Source: Bremia lactucae (lineage: Eukaryota > Oomycota > Peronosporomycetes > Peronosporales > Peronosporaceae). Taken from it: DNA of 64,000 nucleotides. Location of the stretch: assembly GCF_004359215.1 (NCBI RefSeq), contig NC_090610.1:3517073-3581072 (forward strand), read 5' to 3'. How positions within the stretch are numbered: position 1 is the stretch's first letter; each line of letters begins with the position of its first letter. The position numbers and the translations under genes were made by a program. Below are positions 11,594-22,100 of the stretch, in pieces. The notes under the pieces are model-generated. The model worked only from the letters and a program-made list of their open reading frames with translations, made no database searches and was not told where the DNA came from.

Positions 11594-12249
11594 GATTTTA
11601 CGATATTGTCCTAAAAATAGCACACTATTCTGTTTGATAGGGGATAAGCAAATGGCTACATCGACAGGGGCGATCGCATTAAATCTTTTCTATTGTCAAT
11701 GTGCGCCAAATTTGGCGAGTTTGGAGTCTTGTGGGGCTCCTCTCCACATATAGATATCTCTTTTACTTAACAGGAATAACCGTTCGTTCCGTTGTAGTTA
11801 AGTCACTTCCTATCGACAGCCACAATTTACGCCCTTTCATCCATTGTCAACACAAATGTTAAAAGTCAAATGTTTCTTTCACTGGACACGATGCAAAAAA
11901 AAGGAGTCAGGTCGCTAGGGAAATGCCTCCAAGTGCCAAGTTGTCCGGAAAAGCTATAAATATTCAAAGGATTTAAAAAGCACGAATTAAAATAACTTTA
12001 CTAGAACCACTGGCAGTGGCACTGCGCTTTTCTGCCTCGAATCCAGAACCTTTTCGATACTTTGCGTACGACAAGTAGCATCCCGTGTCCTCCATCTTTC
12101 TCTATAAATAGTGTCGGTTCCTTTGCCTCAAGTCCAGTTGATGGCTTACGAAAAAGGACAATGACGCACGTCGCAGTCTTCTTCGTCACTGGTACTTTTC
12201 CTCCCTTTTGTCCTGAAATTAGGCGCTCCAGTGTTAGTTTTAATTCCGT
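11594..12249. other. Divergent intergenic region
   Basis: Shared upstream region of the PPR-like gene (-) and the PX gene (+). A minus-strand frame ending at 12001 reads as plausible beta-strand-rich protein for about 80 codons, but it is closed by a stop at its upstream end and no splice site rescues it. I do not call it a gene. Confidence 0.35.
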
Positions 12250-13230
12250 ATGAGGTCGAGCGACACGTCTTGTGCGTCAAAGTCGCCCAAGCGCTCGACG
12301 GTGTCGACCATTTGTTCACAAGACGAAGGACTACGGTCTTCGCTCTTTTCATTTAACTCGTACGATTTTGAGAATCCACAGTGCGACGTTCGAACGTCGA
12401 AAACGATCCCAACGTTACTAAGGCAATGTAGTGTCTCCGCTCGCAATTTGCTCTCGCGGAGCCATTCGATCGATGCTCAAACGAGTTCACAACGGCTTCA
12501 CTACGGTCTTGCAACGTCTTTGAAAGCACGAAAGCGACAAACGTCTTTGAAATACAAAGTCGAGCCCCAATTGCATTCGATAAGCGTACGAGATAGCAGA
12601 GAAAATTTGCTTCTCTTACGGGACGACGCGGAATATTCCGACTATTTCGTGGCCCATGTCACAAACGCGCTCGACCGTCAGCATGACGGGGTCGTGTTTT
12701 ATGAGATCGAAGTGCATTTAAGTAAACAACAATGGCGCGTAAATCATCGGTTTTCCGAATTTCGAGTCCTTCGCAAGCAACTTTTACAACTCCTAAGTCA
12801 ACGCCACCGTCGTCAAGAGTTCCGATGCCCCATTTGCGAGAATGTATTGGCTTCCATTATTGAAAGTCCTTTTCCGTCTCGACGCATATGGAAGTCGCCT
12901 TGTGTCTCAAGTGCGTCGAGAAGGACAAGAGATGCTACGATGATTAATGACCGCAAAGTGCGATTGCAAGCGTTTGTAAGATGGTGTCTTTTTACAGTGA
13001 GAAGTCTGCGTCAACATGTTCGCATTCGAGCCGACAGGATGGGGTGTGAACTTACCGTTGTATTGCAATGTATTGAAGAATTTTTTAGTGTCACTTTTGC
13101 ACGTTATTTAGAATTTCTAGTGGAACGAGGCATTGTCGACCAAGTGGCCGAATCCTCTCTCTATGGGCGTTCACACCGCTTTAACCGAGCCATGTCGGAT
13201 GGCTTCCCACGAACAGGAGACGCATACTGA
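12250..13230 (+). CDS. PX-domain protein
   Basis: Single open frame of 326 residues from the ATG at 12250. The first 110 residues are Ser/Arg-rich and probably disordered. A phox-homology domain spans about 130-285: DYFVAHVTNAL, then VVFYEIEVHLSKQQWRVNHR, then RFSEFRVLRKQL, and, after an insertion, the RKVRLQAFVRWCLF helix. The RFSEF element is the usual phosphoinositide-binding region. A CPIC pair near residue 193, inside the insertion, is a half zinc knuckle; without a second pair, metal binding is doubtful. PX domains bind PtdIns(3)P on endosomes. The gene ends 81 bp from the convergent thioredoxin-like array. Confidence 0.8.
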   Translation: MRSSDTSCASKSPKRSTVSTICSQDEGLRSSLFSFNSYDFENPQCDVRTSKTIPTLLRQCSVSARNLLSRSHSIDAQTSSQRLHYGLATSLKARKRQTSLKYKVEPQLHSISVRDSRENLLLLRDDAEYSDYFVAHVTNALDRQHDGVVFYEIEVHLSKQQWRVNHRFSEFRVLRKQLLQLLSQRHRRQEFRCPICENVLASIIESPFPSRRIWKSPCVSSASRRTRDATMINDRKVRLQAFVRWCLFTVRSLRQHVRIRADRMGCELTVVLQCIEEFFSVTFARYLEFLVERGIVDQVAESSLYGRSHRFNRAMSDGFPRTGDAY

Positions 13231-13311
13231 AAATTTAGCAATATGGGGACCTTTTTGATCACCGTATTGTATGCATAACAATTATTGCACTCATTTTTCA
13301 TGGAAAACATG

Positions 13312-14718
13312 TTAAGTATAACTCGAAAAGAAATCGCGTAAGGGAGCTAATCGATCATATCGAAATTTATGTGCCGAAAAGTGGATCGACGTGGAGCCAT
13401 TTGACGTCGTTGGTGGCACTTGATCAATCTTGTACATTAAGGGTACAATCTTTAGCTGTAGATTCGGGTCATTGGTAAACTCGGTTCGGTCCATCCATTC
13501 CGTGTACGAATCCGTCACTTCGACGCGATAGATCCGAGCATTTTTAGGAGCATACGAAAAGAATGCGAATTCAACTGGTAATTCCGAATACCGGCAGTAT
13601 GGACACCACGGACGTTTGTTGTTTGGAAAACGACCCGAAACCATTAGAACGAATGTCGGCACTGGGTGGTTTTCGTTTTCAAATTGCGTCATGGTGTCTA
13701 CATAGGCGTCATACCCGCGAATGGTAATCAATTGCTTGTGCTGGATTGCATTGGCGGGAAACAAGAGCTTTCGTTCATCCGTCGTTTGAAAGAGATAGCT
13801 TAAGAATGGTTCGTCGTATAACGATGTTTGGACAAGCATGCCAGATGTCCGATTCTTCTGACCTTCCCATTTTAGGATTGAAGGTACGCTTTTAATTTTT
13901 AAATTAAAATTATTGTAAAAGGCATTTTGATGGGTCCAATACTTTTCGGATCCAGCATAGATTGTTACGAGTCGATTACGACGTGAAGAGTGGGAAAAAA
14001 TATTGTAGACGTGCTTTTTGCTTTGACGACACTCTTCCGACCAATCGTGCGCTTGAAAGAGGGCATCACTACATACGAAAAACAAATAGAGCGATTCGCT
14101 GGCATTAAACTGATAGGCGTTTAAGAACTCGAGTGTCGCGGTGTATCCAGAAATGGTCTCGTTTCGTAAAGAAGAGAACTGTTCCCTTCGAGTGAATGTG
14201 GCAGGAATCGCAGTTATTGGATTGGAAAGCGATTGAATTGGAGCTGCTTGTGGCTGAAAATTAGCTTGATTCTTCGATGTGTTTGTAATTCTTTCCGCTT
14301 CTTGTACTGACAAAGTTGCATTTTTTTCTAAAGTTGACGAATGTATGAAATTCTTTGATACTCGAAGTGATTTTATTGGAACTGAAGTTATTGCGACTGG
14401 AAGAATAGGTGGCGAAGACGTAGCAATTACGGCTTTTATTGGAAGTTGGTGCGTATGTTCTTTCCGTTGGCGCTGTATTGTATTCGTATCATCGAGGAGT
14501 AAATCGTCAGGATGGATTTGAATCGAATGCCTTGATTTTCGTAGATTATTGAACGTCATCGACGCGTCTAGCGTCGCAAAATTACCAAAACGCCAGTACA
14601 AAAGAAACAACAAGTACACGATAAAGAAAGCGCCACCAAGGAGGGTCCAGATGCTCGTCAATTTACGTCGGGAAACGCCATAGCGACGTCGACGCGGTCG
14701 ATACCGAGACACTTCCAT
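13312..14718 (-). CDS. Membrane-anchored double TRP14-like thioredoxin protein, copy 1
   Basis: 468 residues from the ATG at 14718. The N-terminus is highly basic (RPRRRRY), followed by one membrane segment at about 23-42, which predicts a type II anchor with a luminal or extracellular body. A Ser/Thr-rich stalk (about 50-190) leads to two domains of the DUF953/TXNDC17 (TRP14) type. Domain 1 (about 205-310) has WSEEC at 226-230 in place of the family's WCPDC, so the nucleophilic Cys is gone and the resolving Cys230 stays. Domain 2 (about 350-430) keeps WCPYC at 371-375. A Cys at 216, in the FFVC strand, is shared with copies 2 and 3 but absent from copy 4. N-glycosylation sequons occur in the stalk and domain 1. 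Function is inferred as a secretory-pathway disulfide enzyme or redox sensor. Confidence 0.8.
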   Translation of the reverse strand: MEVSRYRPRRRRYGVSRRKLTSIWTLLGGAFFIVYLLFLLYWRFGNFATLDASMTFNNLRKSRHSIQIHPDDLLLDDTNTIQRQRKEHTHQLPIKAVIATSSPPILPVAITSVPIKSLRVSKNFIHSSTLEKNATLSVQEAERITNTSKNQANFQPQAAPIQSLSNPITAIPATFTRREQFSSLRNETISGYTATLEFLNAYQFNASESLYLFFVCSDALFQAHDWSEECRQSKKHVYNIFSHSSRRNRLVTIYAGSEKYWTHQNAFYNNFNLKIKSVPSILKWEGQKNRTSGMLVQTSLYDEPFLSYLFQTTDERKLLFPANAIQHKQLITIRGYDAYVDTMTQFENENHPVPTFVLMVSGRFPNNKRPWCPYCRYSELPVEFAFFSYAPKNARIYRVEVTDSYTEWMDRTEFTNDPNLQLKIVPLMYKIDQVPPTTSNGSTSIHFSAHKFRYDRLAPLRDFFSSYT

Positions 14719-14832
14719 TAGTAACTCGACTCTTTTACAATTTTAGTCAATGAAAAAATGAGTATAAAAAAATACACGCAACATTTTGAATAACAAACAA
14801 TTACAATAAAAAACATTTGTGTTTTTATACAT

Positions 14833-16116
14833 TTAGCTCTGAAAAATGCTTCGCATGGCTTCTGGGTGATCAAAACGCTCAATCACACGATTTAAACTCA
14901 CCGTGTGCGCCAATGTATCTACCGTGGCTCGAAACATCCACGGCACGCCTCGCAACGATACTGTTGTATCGGATTTCCACTCATTCGTAGGATTCTTCCA
15001 AATCGCGTACGAGTTGGTGGTTTCGACTTTCACAAGTCGTGATCCTGGTGGTGCAAATGCATAAAACGCATACTCGACCGAGATCTCCGAGTACCGACAA
15101 TACGGACACCAATACCGGTTATTACCTTGTAAGCGGCCCGAGATGAAAAAGAAAAACAATTCTCCTTTTGGAATCGTAATTAATACATTTCGTTCAGTTG
15201 CAATGGCTTGAATGTATTCCCGATAGTGGGCATGTCCTTGAAGTACGACAATTTCTTTTGATGCAATCATTTCGGGACGAAGCAATAAATCTGGACGATC
15301 CGTGGTTTTAAACAAATACCGCACCAATGGTTCGTATAAAATCGTTTCTTCCAGCATCATATTCGATGTTGCACGTTTTGCATGAGGTCGGCCACCATGC
15401 CATTCCATAAGCGCTGGAATCATCTTGACTTTTAAATCCCCATCGTTATAAAACGCATTCGAAGACGACCAATCAATTTGCGTCCCTGCGTAAATCGTAA
15501 CCAATCGATTTGGTGCCGAAGACTTGGCAAACACGTTGTAAACTACCGTCGAGGCATCGACGCAAATCTTTCGCCACGTTGTTTCCTGTCCATGTTCATT
15601 ACCGCATACAAAAAACAAAAAAAGCCGCTCATTGGAAGTTACAGGGATACTGTAATTCGCGAGATACTTTATTGCCGCAGCGTAACCAAAGACAATATCG
15701 TGACGATTAGGAACCGAAAATGGGAATTGAGAAATTGGGTTTTTTAAATCTGCGATTGATAACGAATTTGATGTTTCTTGTTTTTTCGGGGACCTTAAAA
15801 ATGGTCCTACAGTCGATTCAGATGGCTGATTGGCCGTATTTGCCACTTTCATGGCAACTGGCGCGGGTTTCTCGGCAACAACGACGGAGGGTTTGATTTT
15901 ATCCGAAGTTTTTATCGCTACTGGCTTGATTAAAGAGCGCTGAATAACGACGGTATCTCTCTCGGCGGTGATGACGTTCGTGCGCATATCGACGACAACT
16001 GTGGAGGACCATATCCATACTTGAAAATGGATCATGTAGTATAGAGCGGCAATGCCTACGGCTACAATAAGCCATCGCTGGGGCCGAGAGATGCTAGGTT
16101 GACCTTTTGACAACAT
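14833..16116 (-). CDS. Membrane-anchored double TRP14-like thioredoxin protein, copy 2
   Basis: 427 residues from the ATG at 16116, 114 bp upstream of copy 1 and in the same orientation. One membrane segment lies at about 15-36 after a short basic N-terminus. Domain 1 (about 163-270) carries WRKIC at 181-185, so only the second Cys of the active site is left, with the extra Cys171 in FFVC. Domain 2 (about 318-395) carries WCPYC at 336-340 and the VPWMF strand in the position of the family's cis-Pro. RLVTIYAG in domain 1 is nearly identical to copies 1 and 3, showing recent common origin. The stalk differs strongly between copies. Confidence 0.8.
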   Translation of the reverse strand: MLSKGQPSISRPQRWLIVAVGIAALYYMIHFQVWIWSSTVVVDMRTNVITAERDTVVIQRSLIKPVAIKTSDKIKPSVVVAEKPAPVAMKVANTANQPSESTVGPFLRSPKKQETSNSLSIADLKNPISQFPFSVPNRHDIVFGYAAAIKYLANYSIPVTSNERLFLFFVCGNEHGQETTWRKICVDASTVVYNVFAKSSAPNRLVTIYAGTQIDWSSSNAFYNDGDLKVKMIPALMEWHGGRPHAKRATSNMMLEETILYEPLVRYLFKTTDRPDLLLRPEMIASKEIVVLQGHAHYREYIQAIATERNVLITIPKGELFFFFISGRLQGNNRYWCPYCRYSEISVEYAFYAFAPPGSRLVKVETTNSYAIWKNPTNEWKSDTTVSLRGVPWMFRATVDTLAHTVSLNRVIERFDHPEAMRSIFQS

Positions 16117-16313
16117 TGTTCGTCTTCTAAAGGTGCCACGTACATATTCGATACAAGAACAAGGTGCAATTTTGACTGCGTTTTATATTTAGGTTATTAA
16201 ATTTAGATAATCGAGCACCTAAAGAAAGGTTATCAGAATTACGTCTGCACTTAATTGGGTAGCCTCGAGCTTCCCTGCAAAACTTTATTAAAAAATCCAT
16301 GCGACCTTCTTTT

Positions 16314-17903
16314 TTAATTCTTAGTCTTTACAACGAAAGTCGAATCTTGAAAAAGTTCTTGCAAATCCTCATGCACGTAAAATTTCTTCTTCACACGCTC
16401 AAATGTAAGCAATTGACCCTTTTGGCTTGGATAAATGCGATAGAACCACGGAACGCCTTTCATTGCGAGCTGAGGGTCCACTTTAAATGGATTCTCTGGA
16501 TCGTGCCACTCACTTTGTCTGTCAAACGTTTCAACTAGGACCAACTTTGCATGAGGTGGTGCAAACGCGTAAAACGCATATTCCACGGGCAATTCAGCCT
16601 GTCGACACCATGGACACCAAAGGCGATTATTGTGTGGTAATCGCCCTGAGATCATCATTATATAAAGTGGATACATTGTTGCCTTCATAACGTAACCTTT
16701 CGTAAACGCTCGAAACGACGCGTAACCCTCCAGTGTAACAATCTCCTTCGTCGCGACTTCTGACTTCCTGAAGATACTGTCTTGAGCATTAAGGGTACGA
16801 AAAAGATAGCGCACAATCGGGTCAAACAAGATCGAAGTATCCACTAGAACCCCCCACGTCGAACGCAACGCGCCAGGGGTACCCCCATCCCAACGCAGAA
16901 TTGTAGGTAGAGCCTTAAGACGAAGATCTTTGTCTTCCATAAAAGCGTTTGTATGATTCCAATCACAATACGGGCCTGCATAGATCGTGACAAGACGATT
17001 GGTTGACGGCGATTTGGCAAAGATCGCATAGACTTTTTCACGAGCAATCCGGCAATTGGGATTCCAATCGTTAATACTACCATTTCTATTGCTGCATGTA
17101 AAGAAGAGAAATACCTCAATAGATGAATTCACAGGCTTTGTGTACGATGCAAGATACGCTAACGTAGCATTGTAACCAATGACTTTGTCATGTCGTTCCT
17201 CGAATGTCAATTGATTGATTCGTGTGGATACAAGTCGTGACATATCAAAGTGTCTTGACTTCAGTAAAGGAATAAATGGTAAGGTTTGATTCACAATAGT
17301 ATTCGCAAAGCTACGTCTCGCATCAGGAACCTGAGTATTTAGCTGCATTCGTTTTTCGTCAGCCATCGGTAACTTCTTTGCGTCCGTGTACAAGTGATAC
17401 GTGGTATTGTTAATTGTCTTTGGACTCAAAGTTGTAACTGCAGTAGTATCCATTCTTTTCAAATTCAAACGTGAAAAACTTATCAATTTGCTTTTATTCT
17501 TCTCCATAGAATCCTCCAATGCACTCCTTTTGGCAGTACTTGATCCATTCTCGACTGGATTCTCCATCAGCAACCCTTTTAATGAATGATTCAAACGACT
17601 TCTAAAGACTTTCTTATCTCCCAAAGGCGCTTCTATCTCCGTGGCTATACGATCAAGTGCGTTTATATCATACGTCGTATCCTCGTCCACAATCATCTGC
17701 GCTGAATTTAAAAGCTGCGTTCTTTCATCGTTAATTGCTTCCTCGATTAATTTCTCCTCGGCTATAGCACGAAAGGAACGTACCCACATGGTCGTTTGAA
17801 CCATAAATACACCGTAAAATAACACAAGCGTTGTAATCGCGATTGCCCATACATGTCGACGTACCCACAGACATGGGTTACGACCGCGACGTCGATTTTG
17901 CAT
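16314..17903 (-). CDS. Membrane-anchored double TRP14-like thioredoxin protein, copy 3
   Basis: 529 residues from the ATG at 17903 (MQNRRRGRN). The open frame runs further upstream to a TTG at 17966, but the ATG directly before the basic stretch and membrane segment (about 18-38) fits the other copies. It has the longest stalk of the four, about 230 residues. Domain 1 carries WNPNC at 280-284 (nucleophilic Cys replaced) and the extra Cys at 270, spaced 14 residues from the remaining Cys as in copies 1 and 2. Domain 2 has CPWC at 430-433 and keeps both Cys. The C-terminal part after domain 2 is short, as in the other copies. Confidence 0.78.
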   Translation of the reverse strand: MQNRRRGRNPCLWVRRHVWAIAITTLVLFYGVFMVQTTMWVRSFRAIAEEKLIEEAINDERTQLLNSAQMIVDEDTTYDINALDRIATEIEAPLGDKKVFRSRLNHSLKGLLMENPVENGSSTAKRSALEDSMEKNKSKLISFSRLNLKRMDTTAVTTLSPKTINNTTYHLYTDAKKLPMADEKRMQLNTQVPDARRSFANTIVNQTLPFIPLLKSRHFDMSRLVSTRINQLTFEERHDKVIGYNATLAYLASYTKPVNSSIEVFLFFTCSNRNGSINDWNPNCRIAREKVYAIFAKSPSTNRLVTIYAGPYCDWNHTNAFMEDKDLRLKALPTILRWDGGTPGALRSTWGVLVDTSILFDPIVRYLFRTLNAQDSIFRKSEVATKEIVTLEGYASFRAFTKGYVMKATMYPLYIMMISGRLPHNNRLWCPWCRQAELPVEYAFYAFAPPHAKLVLVETFDRQSEWHDPENPFKVDPQLAMKGVPWFYRIYPSQKGQLLTFERVKKKFYVHEDLQELFQDSTFVVKTKN

Positions 17904-18001
17904 GGTTAAAATGGACGTACCCAATTTAACTGCAATGGACCCATTTCTAGTTAAAAAAAACTGCAACGATAGACTTTTTTTTTGTTACTATTATACCGGT
18001 A

Positions 18002-19057
18002 TCAACCCGAATGGGGCCGAATAAACCGTGGTTTATTCTTTAAAAACGTCTGTAGTTTCTTCGTCTCCGAGTAATCTGGCAAAAATTGATGCACAATGAC
18101 CTTATTTGCAGGGACGTCCTTCTTGACAAACCCAAGAAAGGGGACACTTTGTATCGACGCGACTTTTTCCTGAAATTCCGGTTGCTTAAACGGATTAATT
18201 TTCTTTTTCCACTTGCTAAACGACGGTGCTACGACCACGCGTACCAGTACCGCTTTGTCAGGTGCCGTGTAATTAAAATGATGCATCACCACAACATCTG
18301 CGCGATCACAATACGGACACCATAGACGTCCATTAAAGTCGTGGTATCCAGACACAAAATACAAGAACAGCGGGTAGCTATTATCGTACGTGCTAACGTA
18401 ATTAATCACGTCTCTCGGTGTATCCATCGTCAGTACCTTGTTCCGATTCGGTTTACCAGCTAATGGCTTATTCACTCGAAACACGTAATCAAGCAAATTT
18501 GGGTCGGTACAAAATTCTTCTGTCAATAAAGTCGACGAGTTGCCACCGCCATCATACCGCAAAAGAGTCGGTATATGATCGAGATAGAACAGCTGGTTCT
18601 GGCGAAAGTCATTCATATAATTCGCCCAATACGAATGCGAACCTACGCGAATTTCAACAAGTCGCGAACCGCGTGGCGCACGATTAAATGCGTCCATGAC
18701 GGGCTTTTTCGCGCGTTCACAGTCTGGACACCAGTATTGTCCGTCCTCGTTCGCGTCACTCATGACTAGAATATACAATGGACCTTGCGTCTCGACGTCG
18801 TATTCACTGATAAACTTGTGGCCAGCTTCGAAACCCTGGAGGTGAAGCACCGAGTGGCCTAGTACGCGATTGCGCACCACGCCGCGTTCGTCTGAGTCCT
18901 CGGACGTTTTTGCCGAATGTAGCGTGATACTTATTGACACGAATTGGTACATGTATATCATGGAAAAAACGATTGTCACGGCAAAAGCCAGTTGCATCAA
19001 GCGCACGGGGCTCAGCTTCGTACCAAGCGAGCCCTTGCGTTCCTCCTTTTCTACCAT
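18002..19057 (-). CDS. Membrane-anchored double TRP14-like thioredoxin protein, copy 4 (both CxxC intact)
   Basis: 351 residues from the ATG at 19057 (MVEKEERKG); upstream in frame there is only a TTG. A membrane segment lies at about 18-40. The stalk is short. Domain 1 has an intact WCPDC (Cys110 and Cys113), followed by YWANYMNDFR...IPTLLRYDGG, which is the closest match in the array to human TXNDC17 (YWKDPNNDFR...VPTLLKY). Domain 2 has WCPYC (Cys247 and Cys250). This copy looks like the ancestral form: both active sites are present, and the extra Cys in the strand before the motif is absent (Met in its place). It sits at the upstream end of the array. Confidence 0.82.
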   Translation of the reverse strand: MVEKEERKGSLGTKLSPVRLMQLAFAVTIVFSMIYMYQFVSISITLHSAKTSEDSDERGVVRNRVLGHSVLHLQGFEAGHKFISEYDVETQGPLYILVMSDANEDGQYWCPDCERAKKPVMDAFNRAPRGSRLVEIRVGSHSYWANYMNDFRQNQLFYLDHIPTLLRYDGGGNSSTLLTEEFCTDPNLLDYVFRVNKPLAGKPNRNKVLTMDTPRDVINYVSTYDNSYPLFLYFVSGYHDFNGRLWCPYCDRADVVVMHHFNYTAPDKAVLVRVVVAPSFSKWKKKINPFKQPEFQEKVASIQSVPFLGFVKKDVPANKVIVHQFLPDYSETKKLQTFLKNKPRFIRPHSG

Positions 19058-19168
19058 CAAGTCTCTCTTTGAATACTGACGCGATTTATTGCTCAACGAA
19101 TAATAACCGACGAGTATTGTTTAAATCGGTATTTTTGCTTAGCAAATGGGTATTTCTATTCAGAAGCA

Positions 19169-22100
19169 CTATTGCAACTTCACTGCTATTTGCATCCCGA
19201 TGATGGCGCTGGCGTAGACAAAGCAGATGGTTAAAAGAGCAAGCTGTTCCGCTTCGCGCAATTTGATTGGCGAACGAGAGAAGCAAAACTCGTTGGCAAC
19301 TGAACCGTACAACATTCCTTCCGTATAGCACTGGATCCAGTGGGTCCAGAACCGCCCCGCATATGAGCTCAGAACGTCAAGAATTGCGGCTAAAACCACG
19401 CATTGCCATTGAAGACGAACAAGCTCATTGCGCATGCGTTTTGAATGCCGCACAGCTCGAGGGAATGCTCCAGGTACGGCAAGCCACGTACATACGCATG
19501 TATACACAAATTTGAGTCCCAAGGCATAGAGAAGTGGCAGCCCATTCGACCCTTTGGCAAGTACATAGAGCAACAAATACGGCCAGATTGCAAAGTCGTC
19601 GAGATAGTCACTCCAACGATTCGCAGTAGGATTTCTATGCGTCTCAATTGACGTATTAATTCCATTAGCACTGCGTATATTTGCCGTGTCAGTCTGCACA
19701 TGGCTACATTGTGTCGCGGAAGTGTGAACTAAAGCCCTTTTCCGGCAACTGTCACTCCCGCGAGGTACTTTCGAATTCATCGACAACATCGTTGGCAAAT
19801 TCTGTTGCGCTTGCTCGTAAAAAAACCTGTCCACAATGGGTCGTAACCATGTATAAAACCCACTTGGGTCGTTATGCATGCGGCGAATGTATTCATTTGG
19901 TTGCAAATTCGTTTGCTCCATTTCAATCTTTTCCGCTTCTTTTCGAATCAAATAGAGCAAAATCCCAGCCATTTTCTTAATTCCATAATTCAGCATGGGT
20001 TTTGGAATCGCACACTTGGGATCAATATTCGCAACAATACACGTACGAGCTTGCATGCGTGAAAGGGGCTCAATCATTGCTCGAAAGCCTTTGATTTCCA
20101 TGCGTCCAGCATTCCATCCTTGCAAAATCGGCACGGCCACAGTGCTAGTAATCGCCACTTGGTCCACCGAGCCTCCAAGTAAGAGGAAACAACCATGTTC
20201 ATAGACACCATTGATTCCAAACGCGTGAAGAATCGTATCGCGCTGCAAAAACGGAGACGAAATGGATAAATACGCCGCGAGTTCGACGTGTCCCATTTCC
20301 TGCAATAACACCGAGTGCGTGCAAAACGGGGCCCATTTACTATAGAGATCCACTTCACGAATGACGGCAATGGTACTAAACACATCCACCTTATCCACAA
20401 AACCTTCGAGTTTAATCCAAACGGACCCGTCAGGATCCGGTTTCCACGACGTCGTGACGCCAAACATTGTTTGACCGAAGTTCCATTCATCGTCTTGATT
20501 CAATTCGTGAAATTCCATTAATGCTTTCACGCCCAAGTCCCGTCGTGCTTTAATATGATCAATTAATTCTTCATGCGCACACATCGAGTCTTTTACACGC
20601 TGGTAAACCGTTGCGTTCAAAAGAGGGGTTGTATCACTCTTCATGTCTGTGAAAAACACTTCCAATCGATCAAGTAAGAGCGCTGCTGAAAAGAGTCGCT
20701 CGGTCTTTTTCAATTGCAATACTTGTAGCCAGACCCATTCGAGATTCGTAAGTGTGACTTGAATCGACGAAAAATCGATTAATTCAGTCTCGTTGACCTT
20801 GAATCGATCCGTGTTTACTTTCGACGACTGAAGCTCGACAAAGGAAGTCGTTTGGCTCGAAAGGTTCGCATTGTTATCTCGTCGTTTTTTTCGAAACAGT
20901 CTTGTCAAGTGCCGCGAAATCCGAGATCTTTTTTTCATCGGTTGTTGTTTGCTTCGACCACTAATGGTTATCCCAGCTTTAAACGTGACGACGGACATGT
21001 CACGACTGCGTAATAAACAAAGAATCTCCTGAAATGGCAAATTGAACACCACAACGTCGTTGATTTCGTAGATCACGGAACCAGCAGGAACAAACACTTG
21101 CTCGGTTTCAATGTGTGGTACGAATACTCGACTACTACCATTTCCACGCTCGTTTACCGACGCCGCTGGAGCAAAGAAATCGTATTTTAAGACTGCACTC
21201 ACGACGCCATTGTTATCAAGCGGACAAAGTGCTTTAATCAACGTTTTGGAATCTTGAGAAAGGAGGCATCGCAAGACATTTGGAGGTTCTTGAAAGCGAC
21301 GAGATTCGAAAGAAACGTCACGACTTGGATGCGTAAAACCCAACGTTAAGGGTCGATTCGCGCGTTGAATCTCACTCAAGATATCGGTAAAGTAAAAGTC
21401 TCGAACCGAGACCCCATTAATTGAAGTCACGAGGATTCCTGGAACAATGCGCTTGTTCCACGTTGCAGCAGCTTCACTATCTTTTTCACAGTCCACCACG
21501 AAAACTTGATTCGAGAATAAATCCGTTTCCAAGTGGAGTCCAATCTTTTGCTTTTGAAAATGCACGACAAAATCATCATTTACAGACGTCACGGCTTCGA
21601 CTTTAAGGAGTGGCACTGTCTGAGCCGATGTGACGGAGCTTGTGTAAGAAAACGCGGTGGATGAAGGCATGACAAAAGGTGAATAAAAGCTAGTCGCCGA
21701 GGAAGAAGCTCGACAAGAACCTTCCTGAATACTATCGTCAGTAGATCTAGACGATGATATAACAGGCACTTCTTCGTTCGAGACGGCAACAGTCGTACGA
21801 GAAATCTCGTCCGTCTTATAGTTAGTACTAGGTTGATCCATTTCTCGTCGCATCCCTTTCGACTTGCTATTAATAAAGCGTGGATTGAACGACGGGCTTT
21901 GAGGTCGCGGGCTTGTCCGCGTGGGGTTTCGTACCTCCGATGTAGTAATACCGCACAACGGACTGACACTTTCCAAAGAAGACGCTGTACTGCGGTGACG
22001 GACGACCTCGGAAGGAATTTTCGAGGTTGCGCTGTTGTCAAGGGTTTTAATAAAGTCAGCGTACCCGTTACACGCTTTGCGTAACCCCGTCATAAACGAT

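Noticed and set aside
12001..12253. Possible small minus-strand gene upstream of the PX gene
   Set aside because: Reads plausibly for about 80 codons but has no start, a stop directly upstream and no splice site that extends it.
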